Assembly (NCBI RefSeq): GCF_000761155.1
Contig: NZ_CP009533.1
Coordinates: forward strand, 3,453,501 to 3,517,500
Origin: Pseudomonas rhizosphaerae
GTDB taxonomy: Bacteria; Pseudomonadota; Gammaproteobacteria; Pseudomonadales; Pseudomonadaceae
Direction of reading: 5' to 3'
Length of the DNA stretch: 64,000 nucleotides
Position 1 is the stretch's first letter. Each line of letters begins with the position of its first letter. The notes beneath the pieces were generated by a model. It was given only the letters and a program-made list of their open reading frames with translations, was not told where the DNA came from and did no database searches. The position numbers and the translations under genes were made by a program. Shown here in pieces: positions 42,839 through 54,900 of this stretch.

Positions 42839-42935
42839 ATATTACAGCATAAAATACGTACCGAATGCCCGTCGCCATCACTGGTGATGTTCAGGCACCG
42901 TACCAAACGAATGGTCACCCCGGAGAGTCCCCCAC

Positions 42936-45900
42936 ATGAGCAGTGTTGTTGCCATCGTCAAAAGCATTGTTGGCCAAGTATTCGCAGTATCCCCAGAGGG
43001 GATTCGCCGTGTGCTCATCGAAGGGGATCGGCTGTTCGCCGGGGAGCAGGTCGTTACCGGTGCGGCAGGTGCCGTCACCCTGGCCCTGGCCGATGGCCGT
43101 ACCATCGACCTGGGGCGCGACACACAGTGGAGCGCCAACACGCCCGACTCCAGCACTGACCTGAGTGCTGCCACCGCGCAGGCGGCACCTTCGGTAGAGG
43201 AATTGCAGCAGGCCATCGCGGCCGGCGCCGACCCTACCCAGGATCTGGAAGCCACCGCCGCAGGCCCGGGTGCGAACGACACCGGTGGTGACGGCGGCGG
43301 CAGCCACAGCTTCGTCCTGCTCAGTGAAACGGCGGGCGAAGTCGACCCTACCGTCGGCTACCCTACCGAAGGCCCGAATGGCGCCGCCGCTCAGAACACG
43401 CGCGAGATCGAGGGCGATACCAACCCGATCAACGCCGACACCGGTGACGATGGCGTGGTCCAGCGCACCGCCACACTGACCGTGACGGCAACGACCGCCA
43501 TCACCGAAGCCGGCGGCGTGATCACCTACACCGCCACCGTGACCCAGGCACCTTCCGCCGACCTGACCGTCAACCTGTCCAACGGCCAATCGGTGCTCAT
43601 CCCCGCAGGCCAGACCACAGGTGCCGTCAACGTCACCGTGCCGGACACCAACACACCGTATATCGACCCGTCGCAGATTTCCGTAGTGGTCACCGGCACG
43701 ACCGGCGGTGGCGACCTTGTGGTCACGACTGATCCGACCCCAGCCGTCACCCGTGTCGACGACACTATCGACGTCACTACCGTGACCCTGATCGTAGGTA
43801 ACAACCCGGTCACCGAAGGCACAACGATCACCTACACCGCCGTGCTCACCAACCCGGCGCAGACGCCGGTGACCGTGACTCTGTCCAACGGCTCCACCAT
43901 CACCATCCCGGCAGGCCAGTCCTCGGGATCGGTCGACGTGGCGGCACCGGCCAATGACGTCTACAACAATCCAACGACCATCAACACCACCATCACCGGC
44001 GCCACCGGTGGCAACTTCGAAAGCCTGGTGCCGAGCACGGCGCCTGCGGTGGTCAACATCGTCGACTCGATCGACACCACGACCGTCGTCCTGACCGCTA
44101 CCGTCCCTGCGGGCGGCGCCCTGGAAAACGGCACCATCGTCTACACCGCTACCATCGGCGCGCCAGTGACCGGCTCGCCTGTCGTCGTGACCCTGTCGAA
44201 CAACCAGACCATCACCATTGGTGTAGGCGAAACCAGCGGTTCGGTTTCTTTCCCTCTGGGCAACGACGTCTATAACGGCGCTGATACCGTCAGCACGGCC
44301 ATCACCGGCGTAACCGGTGGCAACTACGAGCAGCTGACTCCGAACACCACTCCAGTAGTAACGCCAGTCGGCGACAGCATCGACGTCACCAACGTCGTCC
44401 TGACCGCTACCGTCCCCGCGGGCGGCGCCCTGGAAAACGGCACCATCCTCTACACCGCCACCGTTGGCGCTCCAGTCACCGGCTCGCCTGTTGTCGTGAC
44501 CCTGTCCAACAACCAGACCATCACCATCGCCGTGGGTGAAACCAGCGGCACCGTTTCCTTCGCTTTGGGCAACGATGTCTACAACGGTGCCGATACCATC
44601 AGCACCGCGATCACTGGCGTCACCGGTGGTAACTTCGAGCAACTGACTCCGATCACCACTCCGGTCGTAACGCCAGTCGGTGACAGCATCGACGTCACCA
44701 ACGTTGTGTTGACCGCCACCGTCCCTGCGGGCGGCGCCCTGGAAAACGGTGCCATCCTCTACACCGCTACCGTCGGCGCACCAGTGACTGGCTCGCCCGT
44801 TGTCGTGACTCTGTCGAACAACCAGATCATCACCATCGCCGTGGGCGAAACCAGCGGCACGGTTTCCTTCGTTTTGGGCAACGACGTCTACAATGGCGCT
44901 GATACCATCAGCACCGCAATTACCGGCGTTACCGGTGGTGATTTCGAGCAACTGACTCCAATCACCACCCCAGTCGTAACCCCAGTCGGCGACAGCATCG
45001 ACGTCACCAACGTTGTCCTGACCGCCACCGTCCCCGCGGGCGGCGCCCTGGAAAACGGCACTATTCTCTACACCGCCACTGTTGGCGCACCAGTGACTGG
45101 CTCGCCTGTTGTCGTGACTCTGTCGAACAACCAGATCATCACCATCGCCGTGGGCGAAACCAGCGGCACGGTTTCCTTCGCCTTGGGCAACGACGTCTAC
45201 AATGGCGCTGATACCATCAGCACCGCAATTACCGGCGTTACCGGTGGTGATTTCGAGCAACTGACTCCAATCACCACCCCAGTCGTAACCCCAGTCGGCG
45301 ACAGCATCGACGTCACCAACGTTGTCCTGACCGCCACCGTCCCCGCGGGCGGCGCCTTGGAAAACGGCACTATTCTCTACACCGCCACTGTTGGCGCACC
45401 AGTGACTGGCTCGCCTGTTGTCGTGACTCTGTCAAACAACCAGACCATCACCATTGGTGTGGGCGAAACCAGCGGTTCGGTTTCTTTCCCTCTGGGTAAC
45501 GATGTCTACAACGGCGCTGATACCGTCAGCACGGCCATCACCGGCGTAACCGGTGGCAACTACGAGCAACTGACTCCGATCACCACGCCGGTCGTGACTC
45601 CAGTCGGCGACAGCATCGACGTCACCAACGTCGTCCTGACCGCTACCGTCCCTGCGGGCGGCGCCCTGGAAAACGGCACTATCCTGTACACCGCCACTGT
45701 CGGTGCTCCGGTCACCGGCTCGCCGGTTGTCGTGACCCTGTCGAACAACCAGACCATTACCATCGCAGTAGGCGAAACCAGCGGCACCGTTTCCTTCGCC
45801 TTGGGCAACGACGTCTACAACGGTGCCGACACCATCAGCACCGCGATCACCGGCGTAACCGGTGGCAACTACGAGCAGCTGACTCCGATCACCACACCGG

Positions 45901-48900
45901 TAGTAACGCCAGTCGGCGACAGCATCGACGTCACCAACGTCGTCCTGACCGCTACCGTCCCTGCGGGCGGCGCCCTGGAAAACGGCACTATTCTCTACAC
46001 CGCCACCGTTGGCGCGACAGTGACCAATTCCCCTGTCGTCGTCACTCTGTCGAACGGCCAGACCATTACCATCGCCGTTGGCGAAACCAGCGGCACTGTT
46101 TCGTACGCGCTGGGTAACGACGTCTACATAGGTGCCGATACGGTCAGCACTGCGATCACCGGCGTAACAGGTGGCAATTTCGAGCAGCTCACGCCGATCA
46201 CCACGCCAGTCGTGACCCCGGTCGGCGATGTCATCGATGTCACCACCATCGGCCTCACCGGCGATGCGTCGGTCACCGAAGGCCAGTCGGCTACCTACAC
46301 CCTGACATTGAGCAACCCAACCAATGTCGACACGCAGATCACCCTGAACCTGACCTACGGCGGCAGCGCTTCGCGCAGCGACTTCCAGGGGCCGGACACC
46401 ATCACCGTGACCATCCCACGCGGTCAGACCAGCGTTCAGTTCCAGTTGCCGATCCTCGATGACAGCCTGGTAGAGGGCCGCGAGAACGTCGTGGTGACCA
46501 TCGCTACGCCAACCGGCGACAACTTCGAAAGCCTGGTGGTCGATCCACAGGCCTCCAGTGTCGACACCACCATCATCGACAACGATGCGCCCGTGGTCGG
46601 CGACAACGACGGCGTGCCGGGCAATAAACTGACCGGTACCGAAGACACCGTACTGGCACTGGACTGGGCCTCGTTCAACATCCAGCCAACCGCCAACCCC
46701 AACCTCGATGTGGGGATCAAGTTCACCAGCCTTCCGGCGAACGGCTCGCTGCAGTTCAACGACGGCACGGGCTGGAGAGACCTGACCCAGGCCGATCTGG
46801 GCACCACGTTCAGCAAGGCTCAAATCGACGCGGGCACACTGCGCTTCGTCCCGGTCGCCGATGAGTCGGGCAGCGATGCCTACAACAACGGTGGCACGGG
46901 CGACCAGCGCAGCGATTACGCCAACTTCACCTTCACCCCGACGGTCGACGCACTGGTGGGCAAGCCGGGCACCGTGGTCATCGACATCAAGCCAGTGGCT
47001 GACGTCCCCGTGCTGTCCGTGGCCCAGACGATCTCCGGCCTGATCAAGTACACCTACACCGACCTGCAAGGCCTTGGCACCAACGGTGAAGGCGCTGATC
47101 CTGCGTTGATCAAGTCCACCATCGAAGCCGCCGGCAGCCGTCCGGGCGTCGTCATCTCCGACGTGGGTGACTCGAACGTTGTGCAGGGCACCGGTACCAA
47201 AGTCACCGGCCTGATCTTCCTCGAAGCTGGCAAGACCTACACCTTCAGCGGCAAGGCCGACGACGGTCTGTTGATCAACGTTGGCGGCAAGGACCTGGAT
47301 GGCGCGCACTGGGGCGCTGGCATCGACCCCACCTCGGGCGACTACACCGGCAGCATCACGCCGACCGAAACCGGCTACTACAGCATCGACCTGTATCACT
47401 ACAACCAGAACGGCCCAGGCTTCTACAACCTGAACCTCTCGGTGGATCAGGGTCCGGCGACGTCGATCGGTGCGAGCGGCGTGCCGCTCTACAGTGATAT
47501 CAGCGAAGTCATCAACCAGGGCATCGATGTCGTCCCGCACGTCGACGCCAACGGCGACGGCTACTACGCCGGCTACGAACTGAACCACGGTGCCGAAGAC
47601 ACGGCGATCCAGCTCAGCTCCATCGTCGTTTCGTTCGGCGACACGCTGGATGGTTCCGAACAGCACGTGCTGCAGATCAGCGGTATTCCAGTGGGTGCGG
47701 TGCTGCGTGACGGCGCCAACCACACTTATGTTTCCGAAGCCGGCGGCAACGGCACGGCCAACATCACCGGCTGGGACCTGACCACCCTGACCCTTACCCC
47801 ACCGACCGATTTCAACGGCACCGTGGCCTTGACCGTCACCGCCATCGCCACTGAAAACGCCGACCTGGCCAACCCAGCCTCTGTCAGCCAGCAGTTGAAC
47901 GTCATCGTCGACCCGGTCACCGATGTGACCAATGTGGTACTCACCGCCGAAGTCCCAGCGGGCGGTGCGGTCGAGAACGGCACCATCGTCTACACCGCCA
48001 CTGTGGATTCGCCAGTGACCGGCACGCCAGTGGTCGTGACCCTGTCGAACACCCAGACCATCACCATTCCCGTCGGTCAGACGTCGGGCTCGGTGACTTA
48101 CGTCATTGGCAACGACGTTTACAAAGGCGCTGACACCGTCAGCACGGGCATCACCGGCGTAAGCGGTGGCACCTACGAACAGTTGACTCCGAACACCACG
48201 CCAGTCGTCACTCCAGTTGGGGACAGCATCGATGTCACCAACGTCGTACTGACCGCCACCGTTCCTGCAGGCGGCGTCGCTGAAAACGGCACCATCGTCT
48301 ACACCGCCACTGTCGGCGCACCGGTCACCGGTTCGCCGGTTGTCGTGACCCTGTCGAACACCCAGATCATCACCATTCCCGTCGGTCAGACGTCGGGCTC
48401 GGTGTCCTATGTTGTCGGCAACGACGTGTACAAAGGTGCCGACAACGTCAGCACTGGCATCACCGACGTAAGCGGTGGCAACTACGAGCAATTGACGCCG
48501 AACACCACGCCAGTCGTGACTCCGGTCAGCGACAGCAACGATGTTACCAACGTGGTACTGACTGCCGCTGTTCCAGCGGGCGGTGCCGTTGAAAACGGCA
48601 CCATCGTCTATACCGCCACTGTTGGCGCTCCGGTCACCGGCTCGCCGGTTGTAGTGACCCTGTCGAACAACCAGACCATCACCATCGGTGTGGGCGAAAC
48701 CAGCGGTACCGTCTCCTACACCCTGGGTAACGACGTCTACAACGGCGCCAACCCTGTCAGCACGGCCATCACCGGCGTAAGCGGCGGCAACTACGAGCAG
48801 CTGACTCCTAACACCACGCCGGTCGTAACGCCGGTTGGCGATAGCACCGACATCACAAACGTCGTACTGACCGCTACCGTCCCAGCGGGCGGCGCCCTGG

Positions 48901-51900
48901 AAAACGGCACCATTGTCTATACCGCGACCGTCGGCGCACCTGTCACCGGCTCCCCGGTTGTCGTGACCCTGTCCAACAACCAGACCATCACCATCGGTGT
49001 GGGCGAAACCAGTGGCACTGTTTCCTACACCCTGGGTAATGACGTCTACACCGGCGCCGCCACCGTCAGCACGGCCATCACCGGCGTAACCGGTGGCAAC
49101 TATGAACAGCTGACTCCGAACACCACGCCAATCGTGACCCAGGTCGGCGATGTGACCGATGTCACCACTATCAGCCTCAGCGGCACTGCGTCGGTAACCG
49201 AAGGTGAGTCTGCGAGCTACACGCTGACCCTGAGCAATCCGACCAATGTCGATACGCAGGTCACCCTGAACCTGAGCTACGGTGGCAGTGCGACAGGTGC
49301 CGACTATCGGGGCACGGACACCATCACCGTGACCATCAAGGCGGGGGAAACCAGCGCCAACTTCCAACTGCCCATCGTCGATGACGCTCTGGTCGAAGGT
49401 CGCGAGAACGTCGTGGTCACCATCGCCAATCCGACCGGCACCAACTTCGAGAGCCTGGTAGTCAACCCGCAGGCCGCCAGCGTCAATACCGTCATCATCG
49501 ATAACGACGCGCCCGTGGTCGGCGACAACGACGGCGTGCCGGGCAACAAACTGACCGGTACCGAAGACACCGCCGTGGCACTGAACTGGGCGTCGTTCAA
49601 CATTGAGCCAACCGCCAACCCCACCCTCGACCTAGGCATCAAGTTCACCAGCCTGCCGGCAAACGGCACCCTGCAGTTCAACGACGGCAGCGGCTGGAAA
49701 AACCTTACCGCAGCTGACTTGGGCACTACCTACAGCAAGGCCGACATCGATGCCGGCAAGCTGCAGTTCGTCCCAGTAGCCGACGAGTCGGGCAGCGATG
49801 CCTACAACAACGCCGGTACCGGTGACCAGCACAGCGACTACGCCAGCTTCACCTTCACCCCGACGGTCGACGCGCTGGTGGGCAAACCCGGTACCGTCAC
49901 CATCGACATCAAGCCAGTGGCCGATGCTCCGATCCTGAGCCTGACACCGGACTACGTCGTTCCGACCGGCCTGATCAAGTACACCTACACCGGCCTGCAG
50001 GGGCTGGGCACCAATGGCGAAGGCGCTGACCCTGCACTGATCAAGTCCACCATCGAAGCCGCCAACCGGCCTCAGGGCGTGGTCGTTGCCGATGTGGGTG
50101 ACACCAATGTCGTACAGGGCACCTCTACCAAAGTCACCGGCCTGATCTTCCTCGAAGCCGGCAAGACCTACACCTTCACCGGCAAGGCCGACGACGGTCT
50201 GCTGATCAACGTTGGCGGCAAGGACTTGAGCACCGCCCACTGGGGCGCTGGCGTCGACCCCACTTCAGGTGACTTCAGCGGCACCTTCAAGCCGACTGAA
50301 ACCGGCTACTACAGCCTGGACCTGTACCATCACAACCAGAACGGTCCGGGCTTCTACGGCCTGAACCTGTCGGTCGACCAAGGCCCCGTGACTCCGATCG
50401 GCCAGAGCGGAGCGCTGCTGTACACCGACATCGCCGACCTGGTGAACCAAGGCATCAACGTCACCCCGCACGTCGATGGCAATGGTGATGGTTACTACGC
50501 CGGCTACGAACTGAACCACGGCGCCGAAGACACTGCGATCCAGCTGAGCACCATCAACGTCACCTTCGGCGACACGCGTGATGGTTCCGAACTGCACGTG
50601 CTGCAGATCAGCGGTATCCCGGCAGGCGCAGAGCTGCGTGATGGCGCTGGCCATAGCTACGTTTCTACAGCCGGTGGCACCGGCACGGCCGATATCAGCA
50701 CGTGGGATCTGAAAACCCTGACCATCACGCCGCCGACCGATTTCAACGGCACTCTGGCGCTGACCGTCACGGCCACCGCCACCGAGAGCGCTGACTCGGC
50801 CAACCCGGCTTCGGTCAGCCAGCAGCTGAACGTCATCGTCGACCCGGTCACCGACGTGACCAATGTCGTGCTCACAGCACAAACGCCACCAGGCGGCGTG
50901 CTGGAAAACGGCACCATCGTCTACACTGCGACGGTGGGTAATCCGGTGACTGGCACACCGGTCGTCGTCAAGCTGTCGAACGACCAAGTCATTACCATTC
51001 CTGTGGGCGAGACATCGGGTTCGGTGTCCTACGTCGTCGGCAACGACGTGTACAAGGGCGCTGACTCGGTCTCCACCACGATCACTGGCGCCACCGGCGG
51101 CAACTACGAACAACTGACCCCGATCACCACCCCAGTGGTGACCCCGGTCGGCGATACCATCGACGTCACCACCATCAGCCTCACCGGCGATGCGTCGGCC
51201 ACCGAAGGCCAGTCGGCGACCTACACGCTGACCCTGAGCAACCCGACCAACATCGATACTCAAGTCACCCTCAATCTGACCTACGGCGGCACCGCTACAC
51301 GCGGCGATCATGAGGGCGCGGACAGCATCACCGTGACCATTCCGAAGGGCCAGACCAGCGTTCAGTTCCAGCTGCCTATCGTCGATGACGCTTTGGTGGA
51401 AGGTCGCGAAAACGTCGTGGTGACCATCGCCACGCCGACCGGCGACAACTTCGAAAGCCTGGTAGTCAACCCACAAGCCGCCAGCGTCGACACCACCATC
51501 ATCGACAACGATGCACCGGTGGTAGGCGACAACGGCGACAACAATGGCGTGGCTGGCAACAAGCTCAGCGGCACCGAAGACACCGCCGTGGCCCTGGACT
51601 GGGCTTCGTTCAACATCCAGCCGACCGCCAACCCTGGCCTCGACCTGGGCATCAAGTTCACCGGTCTGCCGGCAAACGGTTTGCTGCAGTTCAAAGACGG
51701 CAGCGAGTGGAAAGACCTGACCGCAGCCGATCTGGGCACCACCTTCAGCAAGGCGCAAATCGAAGGAGGCGCACTGCGCTTTGTCCCAGTAGCCGACGAG
51801 TCGGGCAGCGATACCTACAACAACGCTGGCACCGGTGACCAGCACAGCGACTACGCCAGCTTCACCTTCACCCCGACGGTCGATGCGCTGGTGGGCAAGC

Positions 51901-54900
51901 CAGGCACCGTGACCATCGACATCAAGCCGGTGGCCGATGCTCCGATCCTCAGCCTGACCCCGGACTATGTGGTCCCGACCGGCCTGATCAAGTACACCTA
52001 CACCGACCTGCAAGGCCTGGGCAACACCGGTGAAGGCGCTGATCCTGCGTTGATCAAGTCGACCATCGAAGCCGCGGGCAGCCGTCCGGGCGTGGTCATC
52101 GCCGACGTTGGCGACACCAACATCGTCCAGGGCACTGGCACCAAAGTCACCGGCCTGATCTTCCTGGAAGCTGGCAAGACCTACACCTTCAGCGGCAAGG
52201 CCGACGACGGTTTGCTGATCAACGTCGGTGGCAAGGACCTGGGCACTGCCCATTGGGGTGCGGGCGTCGACCCGACTTCGGGTGACTTCAGCGGCAGCAT
52301 CACGCCGTCCGAAACCGGCTACTACAGCCTGGACCTGTACCACCATAACCAGAACGGCCCAGGCTTCTACGACCTGAACCTGTCGGTCGACCAGGGTCCT
52401 GCGACCTCGATCGGTGCGAGCGGCGTGCCGCTGTACACCGACATTGCCGACCTGGTGAACCAGGGCATCAACGTCACTCCACATGTCGACGGCAACGGCG
52501 ATGGTTACTACGCCGGTTACGAACTGAACCACGGTGCCGAAAACACCGCGATCCAGCTGAGTACCATCAACGTCACCTTCGGCGACACGCGTGATGGCTC
52601 CGAGCAGCACCTGCTGCAGATCAGCGGTATCCCAGAGGGCGCGGTACTGCGCGATGGTGCCAACCACAGCTATGTCTCTGCCGCCGGTGGCACCGGCACG
52701 GCCGATATCACCACGTGGGATCTGAAGACCCTGACCATCACCCCGCCGACCGACTTCACCGGCACGCTGGCCCTGACCGTCAAGGCCACCGCTACTGAAA
52801 GTGCGGACCAAGCCAACCCGGCGTCGGTCAGCCAGCAGCTCAACGTCATCGTCGATGCGGTGAACGAAGCGCCAGCGGTAGCCATGGACCAGCAAATGGT
52901 CTTCAACGAAGGCTCGGCAGAATCGGTCAACCTGGTATCGGGCCTGACCATCAGCGACAAGGACAACACCGCTGGCGATCAACTGCAAAGCGCGAAGATC
53001 GTCATCCACAACACCATGGCCGGCGACATCCTGACCTCGGCCTTCGAGGCCGGTAAAGGCACCACCACCCAGGGCATCGGCTACAAGGTCGATGGTGTCG
53101 CCAGCGATGGCACCATGACCATCACCCTGGAAGGGATGGCGAGCCGCGCCGCCTACCAGGAGTTGATCAGCTCGATCCAGTTCAAGGCCACCGGTGAGCA
53201 TCCGGAAAGCACCGTGCGCCAGGTCTCGGTCGAAGTGACCGACACCGGCGTGCAGGGCAATGGCGTCAACGGCGCATCCTCGGTCGTGGCCAACAGCACC
53301 ATGGCGGTCAAGCCGGCCGTGGTCGTCACCTTGTCCGCCGAGCCAGAAGCAGTCGAGGGCGGTGTGATCAAGTACACCGCCACCCTGACCGACCTGCATG
53401 GCAATGCCGTCAACGCTCAGGACACCATTCGGGTCGACATCGGCAACGGCGCGAGCATCAGCATCGCCAAGGGCGCCTCGGCAAGCTCGACCACCGTCGA
53501 TGCGCCAGCGGACGACGTGTACAAGGACGCCGATTCGGTCAGCCGCACTATCCAGAACGTAAGCGGTGGCGGCAACGTCACGCTGGTGCCGGGCACCACG
53601 CCGGTCAATGTCCTGGTCAACGACACCATCGACGCGACCAAAGTCACCTTGAGCGCCACCTCGGCGGTCAACGACGGCGGCGTCATCACCTACACCGCCA
53701 CCCTCGACCACGCGGCCGACAAGGCCGTGAAGCTGCTGCTGTCGAACGGCCAGACCATCGACATCGCAGCCAAGGCCACCCAAGGCTCCGTCAATTACAC
53801 GGTGGCCAACGATGCCTCGCGCGCCGGTATCCTCACGGTTGCCGTGGCTGGTATCGCCAACGCCGCCAATGGCAAGCCGATCGATGGCAACTTCGAAAAA
53901 CTGCTGTACCAGGATGCATCGGCCAGCACCACCGTGACCGGTCCACAGACCACCATCGGTATCACCGGTGCCGAGCGGATCATCGAAGGTCAGTCGGCTG
54001 TCTACACCTTGACCCTCAGCCACGAGACCAAGAGCCCGGTCACCGTCACCCTGAGCTATTCGGGCAAGGCGGCCAACGGCGCTGACTTCCAGGGCCAGAC
54101 CACCGTGGTCATCGCCGCCGACAAGTCGTCTGCGACCTTCCCCATCATCACCCTGAGCGATCAGTTGCGTGAGGGGACCGAACAACTGGTCGTGACCATC
54201 GACTCGGTCACCGGCGGCAACTTCCAGAGCCTGACGCCAGACCCGGCCCACGCCAGTATTGCCATCAACATCATCGACAACACCCTGGTGGCCGACACCG
54301 CCACGGTCGATGAAGGCGCCACCCTGAACGGCAACGTGCTGACCAATGATCGCGACGGTGACAACAGCCTGACCGTGGCCAAGTTCACCGTCGGCGGCAC
54401 CAGCTATGCCATGGACGCCAGCGGCCATGCCTCGGCTCAGGTCTTCGCCGAAGTCGACAAGCCGTCGGTAGTCGTCGGCAATCTGACCATCGCTGCCGAT
54501 GGCAGCTACACCTACACGCCGGCCAAGGGTTACGAGCACTGGAGCGGCACCGTGCCAACGGTCAGCTACACCACCGATACCGGCGCGGTCAGTACCTTGA
54601 ACATCACCGTGGCGCCAGTCAGCGATACTCCGCTGCTGAGCGTTGCCAACCCAACTTCGTGGACCCTGTCCGGCGACGCCAACACCGTCACCAGCGGCCA
54701 GGTCAGCCAGTTGGGCGAGGCGTGGAAGACCCACAACGCCAACAACTACATCGAGGTCAATCCGTACAGCGTCTACAACGGCACCTCCAGCAGCACCAAG
54801 GTGATCGAGCTGGAAAGCAACGTGGGCGACGCTAGCGACCTCTACACTGTCGTGGCCAACGCCAAGGCCGGTTCGCTGTACACCCTGGACTTCGACTACT

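Larger units (their letters stand above)
42060..42935. promoter_or_regulatory. lapB-lapA divergent regulatory region
   Basis: This is 876 bases, increasingly AT-rich towards lapA, with no credible gene. It holds a near-consensus FleQ box (42782-42795) between two TGGCGCCA palindromes. Near 42373-42387 there is an inverted pair TTAG-TTGCGCA-CTAA. GGAG at 42922 is the lapA ribosome site. The long leader suits the complex control of lapA by FleQ, Fis and c-di-GMP known in P. putida. Confidence 0.7.

Noticed and set aside
44064..49148. Regular repeats considered as a CRISPR array
   Set aside because: Units are 309 bases, in frame and coding within lapA, with no short repeat/spacer pattern.
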